Source: Flavimaribacter sp039888615 (lineage in GTDB: Bacteria > Pseudomonadota > Alphaproteobacteria > Rhizobiales > Rhizobiaceae). Taken from it: a stretch of 64,000 bases of DNA. Positions 1-8,447 of this stretch are shown here, piece by piece. The stretch's first letter is position 1. Each line of letters starts with the position of its first letter. The notes under the pieces are model-generated. The model was not told the origin of the DNA. It saw only the letters and a program-made list of their open reading frames with translations, and made no database searches. Made by a program: the position numbers and the translations under genes. The DNA lies in NCBI GenBank assembly GCA_039888615.1, contig JBDQQS010000002.1. One strand, written 5' to 3'.

Positions 1-84
1 ACATCGGACGAGGCGAAGGATTTCGGTCTGATCGATCGCGTGATTTCCAGCCGCGAGGCTGTGGAAGGCGACGATAAGGCTTGA
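1..84 (+). CDS. clpP: ATP-dependent Clp protease proteolytic subunit, C-terminal end only
   Basis: The first 84 bases read as the last 27 codons of an open frame ending in TGA. The peptide contains EAKDFGLIDRVI, which matches the conserved C-terminal region of ClpP (the family usually reads EAxEFGLIDxV). ClpP is the serine peptidase ring that degrades proteins unfolded by ClpX or ClpA. The catalytic Ser-His-Asp residues lie upstream of the window, so they cannot be checked. clpX follows after about 255 bases, the usual order in alphaproteobacteria. Identification rests on this short stretch plus the neighbour. Confidence 0.85.
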   Translation, partial: TSDEAKDFGLIDRVISSREAVEGDDKA

Positions 85-339
85 CGCGGGCCGCCGTTTT
101 TGACGGAACTGCGACAAATCTACAACAAAATTTCGCATTAGGGACTGGTGCGGCAGGTGTAGCGCATTAAAATGAGGTGTTAAGGGTATGTTCAAGGATA
201 TGCGAATAGCCTCCGGTGTTAGACTTTCGCTGTCGACGTTGCTCTAATTGAATTTGGCGAAGAGCATGACCGGCGCCGACCGGCCAGTCCGGTCAAATAC
301 TGATGCGACGCAGAGTCGGGTCATGAGAAGGAATAAAAC

Positions 340-1617
340 ATGAGCAAGGTTAGCGGTGGAAGCGGTGGTGAATCGAAGAACACCCTCTATTGTTCGTTTT
401 GCGGCAAGAGCCAGCACGAAGTTCGCAAGCTGATTGCGGGACCGACGGTCTTTATCTGCGACGAGTGCGTCGAACTCTGCATGGACATCATCCGCGAGGA
501 GAACAAATCCTCGATGGTGAAGTCCAGCGACGGCGTGCCCACTCCGAAGGAAATTATCGAAACGCTCGATGAATATGTCATCGGGCAGCAGCACGCCAAG
601 CGCGTGCTTTCGGTCGCCGTTCACAATCACTACAAGCGTCTTGCCCACTCCAGCAAGAGCAATGACATCGAACTGTCCAAGTCGAACATCATGCTGGTGG
701 GACCGACCGGTTGCGGCAAGACCTATCTCGCCCAGACGCTTGCCAGAATTATCGACGTTCCGTTCACCATGGCCGACGCCACGACCCTTACGGAAGCGGG
801 CTATGTTGGCGAAGACGTTGAAAACATCATCCTGAAGCTGCTGCAGTCTGCCGATTACAATGTCGAGCGCGCGCAGAGGGGCATCGTCTATATTGACGAG
901 GTCGACAAGATCTCGCGCAAGTCGGACAATCCCTCGATCACCCGGGACGTATCGGGCGAAGGCGTTCAGCAGGCGCTTCTGAAGATCATGGAGGGAACGG
1001 TCGCTTCGGTTCCGCCCCAGGGCGGCCGAAAGCATCCTCAGCAGGAATTCCTGCAGGTCGATACGACCAATATCCTGTTCATCTGCGGAGGCGCCTTCGC
1101 CGGTCTCGACAAGATCATCTCGGCGCGCGGCGAAAAGACCTCGATCGGTTTCGGCGCTGCAGTCAAGGCGCAGGACGAGCGTCGCGTCGGCGAGATCCTG
1201 CGCGAACTTGAGCCCGAGGACATGGTCAAGTTTGGCCTCATCCCCGAGTTTATTGGTCGTCTGCCGGTCATCGCCACCTTGGAAGATCTTGATGAGGACG
1301 CGCTGATCTCGATCCTTTCGGAACCGAAGAATGCGCTCGTCAAGCAGTATCAGCGCCTCTTTGAGATGGAGAGCGTCGAACTGACATTTCATGAAGATGC
1401 ATTGCGCGGCATCGCCAAAAAGGCGATCGCCCGCAAGACCGGCGCGCGCGGCTTGCGCTCGATCATGGAAAAGATCCTGCTCGACACCATGTTCGAGCTT
1501 CCCTCTCTCGAAGGTGTCCAGGAAGTCGTCATCTCCGATGAAGTGGTCAGCGGATCGGCCCGGCCGCTCTATATTTATTCGGAGCGCGACGAGGAAAAGG
1601 GCAACGCTACGGCGTAA
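340..1617 (+). CDS. clpX: ATP-dependent Clp protease ATP-binding subunit ClpX
   Basis: This 425-residue AAA+ unfoldase recognises substrates and feeds them into ClpP in the cytoplasm. The N-terminal zinc-binding domain shows two CxxC pairs (YCSFC near residue 15 and ICDEC near residue 40). Walker A is GPTGCGKT, Walker B is IVYIDEVDKI, the pore loop is GYVGED, and an RKH segment is present. Length is normal for the family. The ATG follows an AGAAGGA ribosome binding site. A hairpin with a T-run lies about 28 bases past the stop, so the gene probably ends its own transcript. A long open frame runs antisense across it but shows no protein signature. Confidence 0.98.
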   Translation: MSKVSGGSGGESKNTLYCSFCGKSQHEVRKLIAGPTVFICDECVELCMDIIREENKSSMVKSSDGVPTPKEIIETLDEYVIGQQHAKRVLSVAVHNHYKRLAHSSKSNDIELSKSNIMLVGPTGCGKTYLAQTLARIIDVPFTMADATTLTEAGYVGEDVENIILKLLQSADYNVERAQRGIVYIDEVDKISRKSDNPSITRDVSGEGVQQALLKIMEGTVASVPPQGGRKHPQQEFLQVDTTNILFICGGAFAGLDKIISARGEKTSIGFGAAVKAQDERRVGEILRELEPEDMVKFGLIPEFIGRLPVIATLEDLDEDALISILSEPKNALVKQYQRLFEMESVELTFHEDALRGIAKKAIARKTGARGLRSIMEKILLDTMFELPSLEGVQEVVISDEVVSGSARPLYIYSERDEEKGNATA

Positions 1618-1644
1618 CCACTCCCGCCTGAATTGAATATTCGA

Positions 1645-1670
1645 AACCCGCCCTCGTGGCGGGTTTTTTT
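1645..1670 (+). terminator. Rho-independent terminator after clpX
   Basis: The stem AACCCGCC (1645-1652) pairs with GGCGGGTT (1658-1665) around a five-base loop, followed directly by a run of T. It sits between the clpX stop and the next gene, so clpX is probably transcribed apart from the M24 peptidase gene. Confidence 0.9.
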
Positions 1671-1730
1671 GACAAATCTGCAACTGAACTGCCGCTTGAC
1701 CTGCACACTGCCGCAATATCAGGATGCAGC

Positions 1731-2897
1731 ATGTTCGCAGATGCGCCTCAGCGCGGCTTTGTCGCAAAGGAATTCGAGAATCGGCTTTCGCGGCTGCAAG
1801 ACGGCATGCGGAAGCGGAATGTAAATCTCGCCTTTTTCACGACGGAAGCGGAATTCCGTTACCTTACCGGCTTTTTTTCGCAGTTCTGGCAGAGCCCGAC
1901 CCGGCCCTGGTTTTTGCTGGCGCCGCAATCCGGCAAACCGGTCGCCGTCATTCCCGAAATCGGCGCGGAATGCATGCGCCGCGCCGGCGTCGAGGATATA
2001 CGCGCATGGGATTCGCCAGCCGCCGATGATCGGGGGGTAGAACTCCTGTGCGAAACGATCGTCGAACTGGCGGGCGAAGGCGCTTCGGTTGGTCTATTGA
2101 AGGGCAGGGAAACCGCTTTGCGTATGCCGCTTGCGGATTTCGAAGCGTTGAAGCAACGACTTTCAGGCCTGCAGTTCGAGGATATCACCGGGCTTGTTCT
2201 GCAGCTGCGTATGGTCAAGTCCGAAGCCGAGATCGAAAAGATCGCCCATGTTTGCCGGTCCGCGGGACGTGCTTTCGTTCGCGCGCCGGATGCAATTCAC
2301 ACCGGCATGAGCGAACGCGAAGCCTTTCAGGCCTTCAAGATTCTTTGCCTTGAGGAAGGGGTTGACGACGTTTCCTACCTTGTGGGCGGCGCGGGCGCTG
2401 GCGGGTATCGGGATATCATTTCACCGCCGTCGGAAAGGAAGCTCGCCGCAGGCGATGTTCTGATGTTTGACACCGGATGTGTCTGGGATGGCTATTTTTG
2501 CGATTTCGACCGAAATTTCGCCATCGGCGAAGTGGCGCAAGCCGTCCAGGACGCGCATGCAAGGCTGTGGGAAGCCACGGAGGCAGGGCTGGAGGCGGCG
2601 AGGCCGGGCGCCTGCTGTTCAGACCTGTTTCACGCCATGGCGGCGCTTCTGCCAGGCGCAAGCTCCGGAGGCGTCGGGCGCATGGGGCATGGACTCGGCA
2701 TGCAATTGACGGAGTTCCCCTCAATCACGCCCTCCGACAGGACGGAGCTTCAGCATGGTATGGTCATGACGCTGGAGCCGTCCATCGATCTCGGCGGCGG
2801 GCGCATGCTGGTGCACGAGGAAAACCTTCTCGTCCGGGACGATGGTCCGCTCCTGCTGACCCGGCGGACGCCGCAACGAATGCCTGTGATCGGATGA
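1731..2897 (+). CDS. M24-family metallopeptidase (Xaa-Pro aminopeptidase / creatinase fold)
   Basis: The predicted 388-residue protein has an N-terminal creatinase-type domain and a C-terminal pita-bread M24 domain. All five expected metal ligands are visible: FDTG and DFDRN (two Asp), GHGLG (His), LEPS (Glu) and HEEN (Glu). This group covers Xaa-Pro peptidases, creatinase and ectoine hydrolase, so the substrate cannot be named from sequence. The ATG at 1731 is chosen because AGGA precedes it; the longer frame from 1656 begins inside the clpX terminator. The next gene starts within its stop codon (ATGA), so the two are probably co-translated. Ectoine-catabolic EutD/DoeA is also M24, but no other ectoine gene is present here. 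Confidence 0.85.
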   Translation: MFADAPQRGFVAKEFENRLSRLQDGMRKRNVNLAFFTTEAEFRYLTGFFSQFWQSPTRPWFLLAPQSGKPVAVIPEIGAECMRRAGVEDIRAWDSPAADDRGVELLCETIVELAGEGASVGLLKGRETALRMPLADFEALKQRLSGLQFEDITGLVLQLRMVKSEAEIEKIAHVCRSAGRAFVRAPDAIHTGMSEREAFQAFKILCLEEGVDDVSYLVGGAGAGGYRDIISPPSERKLAAGDVLMFDTGCVWDGYFCDFDRNFAIGEVAQAVQDAHARLWEATEAGLEAARPGACCSDLFHAMAALLPGASSGGVGRMGHGLGMQLTEFPSITPSDRTELQHGMVMTLEPSIDLGGGRMLVHEENLLVRDDGPLLLTRRTPQRMPVIG

Positions 2898-3616
2898 ATG
2901 CAATGCTGAGGTTCGAATACGATCTGGATCCCGTACGCGACAGGCTCGCGACCTACGGAATCATTATCCTGAAGACGGACGAGACGCTCGAGAAGGAGTT
3001 TGGCGTCCTTTTGAATGGGGGCGGCAACGTCGTGCACTACAGCCGCGTCGAAAGCGAAGCCCTGGTGTCGCCCAAGACGCTGCGGCGAATGGAGGCCCGC
3101 ATTCCAAAATCCGCCGGCATGCTGCCCGAAGCGGCGAACTACGACGCTGTCGCCTACGCCTGTACGTCCGGAGCGACGACCATCGGCCCGCAGAAGGTCG
3201 CTGCAGCGGTCCACACAGTCATTCCCGATATCCCGGTCACCGATCCGATAACCGCGACCATCGCCCGGTTGAGATCCATCGAGGCGCGCAAGATATGCCT
3301 TCTGACGCCCTATGTTCCCTCCGTCACCGGGGCCATGGCCGAAAAACTGACCGGGGAAGGGTTTGAGATCGTTGCTTCCGGCTCGTTTTACGAGGAACGG
3401 GAATGCGCCGTTGTAAGAATTTCGCAAGCGTCCGTCCTTGCCGCCGTCGAGGCGCTGGCGCAGGAAGCCGACGCGGACGCCGTCTTCGTGTCCTGCACCA
3501 ACCTGCCTACGATCGACATTCTGGAAGAAGCGCGAAAACGTACGGGAGTCGAGGTTTTCAGCAGCAACAGCGCGCTTGCCTGGCATCTGGAGACGCTTGC
3601 GAACCGTTCACAATAG
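2894..3616 (+). CDS. Asp/Glu racemase superfamily protein (maleate isomerase / arylmalonate decarboxylase-like)
   Basis: This 240-residue cytoplasmic protein carries the two cysteine motifs of the Asp/Glu racemase fold, ACTSGA near residue 92 and SCTNLPT near residue 200. That pairing is typical of the maleate cis-trans isomerase and arylmalonate decarboxylase branch. The ATG overlaps the stop of the M24 gene, so a shared substrate pathway is likely. Ectoine-catabolic clusters contain a related pair (EutA with EutD), but eutB, eutC and deacetylase genes are missing, so that role is only a possibility. The reaction is unassigned. Confidence 0.8.
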   Translation: MNAMLRFEYDLDPVRDRLATYGIIILKTDETLEKEFGVLLNGGGNVVHYSRVESEALVSPKTLRRMEARIPKSAGMLPEAANYDAVAYACTSGATTIGPQKVAAAVHTVIPDIPVTDPITATIARLRSIEARKICLLTPYVPSVTGAMAEKLTGEGFEIVASGSFYEERECAVVRISQASVLAAVEALAQEADADAVFVSCTNLPTIDILEEARKRTGVEVFSSNSALAWHLETLANRSQ

Positions 3617-3637
3617 CTGTGAAACACGGCAATCCAT

Positions 3638-3666
3638 CTTACGACGCAGGCTCCGGCTCCCTATAT
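3638..3666 (+). promoter_or_regulatory. Candidate heat-shock (RpoH-type) promoter for lon
   Basis: CCTATAT at 3660-3666 fully matches the alphaproteobacterial RpoH -10 pattern CYTATNT as I recall it. CTTA at 3638-3641, 18 bases upstream, matches three of four positions of the CTTG -35 element. It lies about 170 bases before the lon start. A second, weaker possibility is TTGAAA at 3736-3741 with AATTAT at 3760-3765. Lon is a known heat-shock gene, which fits, but this is pattern matching only. Confidence 0.4.
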
Positions 3667-3837
3667 ACATGATACACTGGGACGATTCGTCCTGTGGATG
3701 CTTTGCAGCTATTCGGCTAATGCCCTGTTTCAGGCTTGAAACCTCCTGCCGAAAACTCCAATTATCAGGCAAGTGACGCGTCGAATGCGCCGGGCTCATC
3801 CGGGCGGGCGCTAGTATCGCGGTCGAAAGGAAACAAG

Positions 3838-6255
3838 ATGAATGAAATGACCACTCAGCAAGGCGAGACGACGACCTACCCGGTATTGCCTTTGCGCGAT
3901 ATCGTCGTTTTCCCGCACATGATCGTTCCGCTGTTTGTCGGCAGGGAAAAGTCCATCCGCGCCCTTGAGGAAGTGATGGGCGCAGACAAGCAGATCCTGC
4001 TTGCGACCCAGATCAACGCCGGTGACGACGATCCGAAGGCCGAGGAAATCTACGAGGTCGGCACAATAGCCAACGTGCTGCAGCTTCTGAAGTTGCCGGA
4101 CGGAACTGTGAAGGTGCTTGTCGAAGGCAAGGACCGCGCGAAAGTCACGGCCTACACCCGGACCGACGAGTTCTACGAAGCCGCGGCCGAGGTCATGTCC
4201 GAACCCGAAGAGGATCCGGTTGAAAACGAGGCGCTTTCGCGCTCGGTCGTTTCCGAGTTCGAGAACTATGTAAAGCTCAACAAGAAGATTTCGCCTGAAG
4301 TGGTGGGCGCCGCCAGCCAGATCGACGATTACTCGAAACTGGCCGACACCGTTGCTTCTCATCTGTCGATCAAAATTCCTGAAAAGCAGGAGATGCTGGC
4401 GACTGTCAGCGTGAAGGAGCGTCTTGAGCGGGCGCTCGGCTTCATGGAAGGGGAGATTTCCGTTCTGCAGGTCGAAAAGCGCATCCGTTCGCGCGTCAAG
4501 CGCCAGATGGAGAAGACCCAGCGCGAATACTACCTCAACGAACAGATGAAGGCGATCCAGAAGGAACTTGGCGACGGCGAAGACGGTCGCGACGAGATGT
4601 CCGAACTGGAAGAGCGTATCTCGAAGACCAAGCTGTCCAAGGAAGCGCGCGAGAAGGCTGACGCCGAACTGAAGAAGCTCAAGCAGATGAGCCCGATGTC
4701 GGCGGAAGCGACTGTCGTTCGCAACTATCTCGACTGGCTGCTCGGTATTCCGTGGGGCAAGAAGTCGCGGATCAAGGTCGATCTGAACAAGGCCGACGAC
4801 ATTCTCGAAACCGATCACTACGGTCTTGAGAAGGTCAAGGAACGCATCCTCGAGTATCTCGCCGTGCAGACGCGTTCGAACAAGATCAAGGGACCGATCC
4901 TGTGCCTCGTCGGACCGCCCGGCGTCGGCAAGACGTCGCTCGCCAAGTCGATCGCCAAGGCGACCGGCCGCGAATACGTGCGCATGGCGCTTGGCGGCGT
5001 TCGCGACGAAGCCGAGATCCGTGGTCATCGGCGCACCTATATCGGTTCGATGCCCGGCAAGGTCATCCAGTCGATGAAGAAGGCGAAGAAGGCCAATCCG
5101 CTGTTCCTGTTCGACGAAATCGACAAGATGGGCGCCGATTTCCGTGGCGATCCGTCCTCGGCGTTGCTCGAAGTGCTCGATCCGGAACAGAATTCGACCT
5201 TCATGGACCACTATCTCGAAGTGGAATACGATCTGTCGAACGTCATGTTCATCACGACGGCGAACACGCTGAATATTCCGGCGCCCCTGATGGACCGTAT
5301 GGAGATCATCCGGATCGCCGGCTACACCGAAGACGAGAAGCTGGAAATCGCCAAGCGGCACCTGTTGCCGAAAGCGGTTCGCGATCACGCGCTTCAGAAG
5401 AACGAGTTCTCTGTCACCGACGACGCGTTGCGGCAGATCATTCGCCGGTACTCGCGTGAAGCTGGCGTCCGGAACTTCGAACGTGAGCTGAAGTCTCTCG
5501 CCCGCAAGGTCGTGACGAGGATCCTCAAGGATGGCGTCAAATCAGTGGACGTGACGGCGGATAACCTGTCCGATTACCTCGGCGTTCCGCGCTTCCGTTA
5601 CGGCGAAGCCGAACTGGACAACCAGATTGGCGTCGTGACCGGTCTCGCATGGACAGAGGTGGGCGGCGAACTGCTGACCATCGAAGGCGTGATGATGCCC
5701 GGCAAAGGCAAGATGACCGTCACCGGCAACCTGCGCGACGTGATGAAGGAGTCCATCTCTGCGGCTGCTTCGTACGTGCGCTCGCGCGCCGTCGATTTCG
5801 GCATCGAGCCGCCGATGTTCGACAAGCGCGACATCCACGTTCACGTGCCGGAAGGCGCCACACCAAAGGACGGACCGTCGGCCGGCGTGGCAATGGCGAC
5901 GGCGATCGTGTCGATCATGACGGGCATCACAGTGCGTAAGGATGTCGCGATGACCGGCGAGATCACGTTGCGTGGTCGCGTCCTGCCGATTGGCGGCCTG
6001 AAGGAAAAGCTGCTTGCGGCTCTGCGAGGCGGTATCAAGACTGTCCTGATTCCGGAAGAGAACGCCAAGGACCTGGCGGAAATTCCGGACAATGTGAAGA
6101 ACGTACTGGAGATCATTCCGGTGTCGCAGATGAGCGAGGTCCTGGACCATGCTCTGACGATGATACCGGAGGCGATCGAATGGACCGCGACGCCTGAGCC
6201 ACCAATTGTCGGCGACGAAGGAAGCAAGGAATCAGGCGCATCTGTTGCCCATTGA
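3838..6255 (+). CDS. lon: ATP-dependent Lon protease (endopeptidase La)
   Basis: The 805-residue protein has the usual Lon layout: an N-terminal substrate-binding LAN domain starting YPVLPLRDIVVFP, a central AAA+ module with Walker A GPPGVGKT and Walker B FLFDEIDK, and a C-terminal protease domain. The catalytic dyad is visible as Ser in PKDGPSAG and Lys in GGLKEK. It degrades misfolded and short-lived regulators in the cytoplasm; in alphaproteobacteria these include cell-cycle proteins such as CcrM. The ATG at 3838 follows AAAGGAAA and gives the normal family length; an in-frame start at 3736 would add an unconserved tail. A terminator follows, so it is probably a single-gene transcript. Confidence 0.98.
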   Translation: MNEMTTQQGETTTYPVLPLRDIVVFPHMIVPLFVGREKSIRALEEVMGADKQILLATQINAGDDDPKAEEIYEVGTIANVLQLLKLPDGTVKVLVEGKDRAKVTAYTRTDEFYEAAAEVMSEPEEDPVENEALSRSVVSEFENYVKLNKKISPEVVGAASQIDDYSKLADTVASHLSIKIPEKQEMLATVSVKERLERALGFMEGEISVLQVEKRIRSRVKRQMEKTQREYYLNEQMKAIQKELGDGEDGRDEMSELEERISKTKLSKEAREKADAELKKLKQMSPMSAEATVVRNYLDWLLGIPWGKKSRIKVDLNKADDILETDHYGLEKVKERILEYLAVQTRSNKIKGPILCLVGPPGVGKTSLAKSIAKATGREYVRMALGGVRDEAEIRGHRRTYIGSMPGKVIQSMKKAKKANPLFLFDEIDKMGADFRGDPSSALLEVLDPEQNSTFMDHYLEVEYDLSNVMFITTANTLNIPAPLMDRMEIIRIAGYTEDEKLEIAKRHLLPKAVRDHALQKNEFSVTDDALRQIIRRYSREAGVRNFERELKSLARKVVTRILKDGVKSVDVTADNLSDYLGVPRFRYGEAELDNQIGVVTGLAWTEVGGELLTIEGVMMPGKGKMTVTGNLRDVMKESISAAASYVRSRAVDFGIEPPMFDKRDIHVHVPEGATPKDGPSAGVAMATAIVSIMTGITVRKDVAMTGEITLRGRVLPIGGLKEKLLAALRGGIKTVLIPEENAKDLAEIPDNVKNVLEIIPVSQMSEVLDHALTMIPEAIEWTATPEPPIVGDEGSKESGASVAH

Positions 6256-6286
6256 TTCTTTTCGGATTTTCCGAATTCAAGCGTTG

Positions 6287-6317
6287 AGAGACGGGCGGAA
6301 GCCCGTCTCTACTGTTT
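6287..6317 (+). terminator. Rho-independent terminator after lon
   Basis: A perfect 10-bp stem, AGAGACGGGC (6287-6296) with GCCCGTCTCT (6301-6310), closes a GGAA tetraloop. A short T-rich tail (TGTTTT) follows. It lies 30 bases past the lon stop. Confidence 0.85.
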
Positions 6318-6385
6318 TCAGGGCCTCAAAATTGCAAAAACTACCGGAAAACCGGCGTTTTTGCTTGTTTTCCAACACGCAATCA

Positions 6386-6413
6386 TTGTGATTCTAGTGT
6401 CATTACGTACAAT
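6386..6413 (+). promoter_or_regulatory. Candidate sigma-70 promoter for hupB
   Basis: TTGTGA (6386-6391) and TACAAT (6408-6413) are separated by 16 bases, about 50 bases before the hupB start. The matches to TTGACA and TATAAT are four and five of six. The preceding terminator isolates hupB, so it needs a promoter of its own here. Confidence 0.4.
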
Positions 6414-6462
6414 CCTGCCTGACTTGAAATGAGTCGTCTGACATATCGAAAGGGTTGGAAAA

Positions 6463-6738
6463 ATGAACAAGAACGAACTGGTTGCTGCCGTTGCCGAAAA
6501 AGCGGGTTTGAGCAAAGCGGACGCCGGATCGGCGGTCGAGTCCGTGTTTGACACGATCACCTCCGAACTGAAATCTGGTGGTGATGTTCGTCTGGTGGGA
6601 TTCGGAAACTTCTCGGTCACGCACCGCGACGCCTCGAAGGGCCGCAATCCGATGACCGGCGCAGAAGTCGATATCCCGGCGCGCAACGTACCGAAGTTCT
6701 CGGCTGGCAAAGGGCTGAAGGACGCGGTCAACAGCTAG
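6463..6738 (+). CDS. hupB: HU family DNA-binding protein (HU-beta)
   Basis: The 91-residue protein has the full HU/IHF fold: MNKNELVAAVAEKAGLSKAD at the start, the conserved beta-arm entry GFGNFSVTHRDAS, and the DNA-intercalating proline in RNPMTG. HU binds and bends DNA non-specifically and compacts the nucleoid as a dimer. Its position directly after lon is standard in alphaproteobacteria and many other bacteria. Promoter-like elements lie upstream and a terminator downstream, so it is a monocistronic unit. Confidence 0.97.
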   Translation: MNKNELVAAVAEKAGLSKADAGSAVESVFDTITSELKSGGDVRLVGFGNFSVTHRDASKGRNPMTGAEVDIPARNVPKFSAGKGLKDAVNS

Positions 6739-6766
6739 TTGCCCCTGCACTTGAACAATGCTTTTT

Positions 6767-6796
6767 AGGCCCGGCCATTGCGCCGGGCTTTGTTTT
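6767..6796 (+). terminator. Rho-independent terminator after hupB
   Basis: GCCCGGC (6769-6775) pairs with GCCGGGC (6782-6788) across a six-base loop, with TTTGTTTT following. It lies about 30 bases after the hupB stop and in front of the NCS1 transporter start. Confidence 0.85.
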
Positions 6797-6829
6797 GTCT
6801 GGAGGCGGGTGGATGACGGGGATAGTTCA

Positions 6830-8329
6830 GTGAGTGCGCGTTCTGAGATGATCTCTCGTCCGACCGGTTACGACAAAGGTCTCTGGAATCCCGATTTCGC
6901 GCCAACAAGACCTGACGACCGAACCTGGACCTGGCCGAGCTTCAGTTGGCTCTGGGTTGGTCTGGTCGTCAATATTGCGGCCTATGTGACCGCCTCCAGC
7001 CTGATGGCCCAGGGTTTGACCTGGTGGCAGGCGATGCTGGCCGTGCTGGTCGGCAATTCTATCCTTGTTGCGCCGCTCGTGCTGATCGGTCGCATGGGAG
7101 TTCTGTATCGCGTGCCGTTCCCGGTGTTGTTGCGCTCTTCCTTCGGCACGATCGGCGCCAGGCTACCGGCCATGCTGCGCGCTGTTGTCGCCTGCGGGTG
7201 GTTCGGCATCCAGACCTGGATCGGAGGCTCGGCGATCTACGCCATCGCAAAGATCCTGTTCCCCTCGGTCGTCAATCCGTTCTCCACAACGATTATCCCG
7301 GTGATCGGTCTTGATCCCATCGCATTCGGCTCGTTTATCGCATTTTGGGGCCTGCACGTGTTCTTCATCGCCAAGGGCGTCGAATCGATACGCTGGCTGG
7401 AAACTATCGCCGGACCTTTGCTGCTCACCGGCGGGCTGGCGGCGTTGGCGTGGGTCTATGTCTCGTTCGGCAGTTTCGGAAAGATCCTCGAAACGTCGCA
7501 ACAATTGATCAAACCGGGCGAACATGCGTTCTGGATGATATTTGGGACCGCCGTCACGGCCGTTGTCGGGGGATGGGCCACTCTGGCGCTCAACATTCCG
7601 GACTTCACGCGCTTCGCCAGGAGCGGCAGGGACCAGGTCATTGGCCAGGCGCTGGGATTGCCGCTGCCGGCCATGCTCCTGGCTTTCATTGGGGTCGTGG
7701 TGACGTCCGCTTCCTATCTGGCGCTCGGCAAGGTCATCTGGAATCCCGTCACGCTGGCCGGTGAACTCGAAAGCTGGCTGACGGTTGTCCTGCTGTTCTT
7801 CCTGATCGTCGCCACGATCACAACCAACATCGCAGCCAACGTTGTGTCGCCATCCAATGATTTCTCCAATCTCGCTCCGGGTCGCATCTCCTTCAAGATG
7901 GGCGGATACATCACGGTGGTCATCGGCGTCCTGATGTTTCCCTGGAAGCTGATGGAAAGCGCAAACGCCTACATTTTTGTCTGGCTTATTGCCTATGGAG
8001 CTCTCCTGGGGCCCATTGCCGGCGTTATGATAGCGGACTTCTATCTGGTTCGGCGGGGCAGGATTGCAGCGGACGATCTGTTCCTGAAGGACGGATGCTA
8101 CCGCTATTGGAACGGATGGAACCTCAGCGGCGTTGCGGCCCTCGTCATTGGTGTGACTCCGTGTTTTCCCGGGTTTCTGCATGCCGTGGGTCTGTGGCCG
8201 GATTGTCCGGACTATCTGCAAACGATCTATGATTATTCCTGGTTTGTCGGTTTCATCGTCGCTTTTGTGGTCTATCCGGTCCTGATGGGCGTCTCAGCGC
8301 CGGAACGTCGCGATGCAGTCGCGCCGTGA
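6830..8329 (+). CDS. NCS1 family nucleobase:cation symporter
   Basis: This is an approximately 499-residue inner-membrane protein with about 12 hydrophobic segments. It has the NCS1 (purine/cytosine/hydantoin permease) hallmarks: a PFPVLLRSSFG segment, GWFGIQTWIGG in helix 3, and NIPDFTRFA further on. In Mhp1-type carriers the Trp and Gln of the helix-3 motif contact the substrate, so a purine, pyrimidine or hydantoin ring compound is likely. The exact substrate cannot be read from sequence. The start is uncertain: GTG at 6830 has a GGGG-like site upstream, ATG at 6848 is the alternative, and earlier in-frame starts fall inside the hupB terminator. No catabolic genes for a nucleobase adjoin it. 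Confidence 0.88.
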   Translation: MSARSEMISRPTGYDKGLWNPDFAPTRPDDRTWTWPSFSWLWVGLVVNIAAYVTASSLMAQGLTWWQAMLAVLVGNSILVAPLVLIGRMGVLYRVPFPVLLRSSFGTIGARLPAMLRAVVACGWFGIQTWIGGSAIYAIAKILFPSVVNPFSTTIIPVIGLDPIAFGSFIAFWGLHVFFIAKGVESIRWLETIAGPLLLTGGLAALAWVYVSFGSFGKILETSQQLIKPGEHAFWMIFGTAVTAVVGGWATLALNIPDFTRFARSGRDQVIGQALGLPLPAMLLAFIGVVVTSASYLALGKVIWNPVTLAGELESWLTVVLLFFLIVATITTNIAANVVSPSNDFSNLAPGRISFKMGGYITVVIGVLMFPWKLMESANAYIFVWLIAYGALLGPIAGVMIADFYLVRRGRIAADDLFLKDGCYRYWNGWNLSGVAALVIGVTPCFPGFLHAVGLWPDCPDYLQTIYDYSWFVGFIVAFVVYPVLMGVSAPERRDAVAP

Positions 8330-8447
8330 GGCTAATCGACCACACTGGCGGTTGAATACATCTGCGGTGGATTTACTTATGCCTGTCGTTTCTGTATGGC
8401 TTGCCGCCTTTGTAGAGCGACTAATCTTTTCGACATGCCGGTGAACC

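Noticed and set aside
278..294. Hairpin GACCGG/CCGGTC between clpP and clpX
   Set aside because: The stem is only six pairs, no T-run follows, and it sits near the clpX start, so I do not call it a terminator.
244..1767. Minus-strand open frame of about 507 codons across clpX
   Set aside because: It is antisense to a certain clpX gene, shows no domain or signal, and reflects codon bias in GC-rich DNA.
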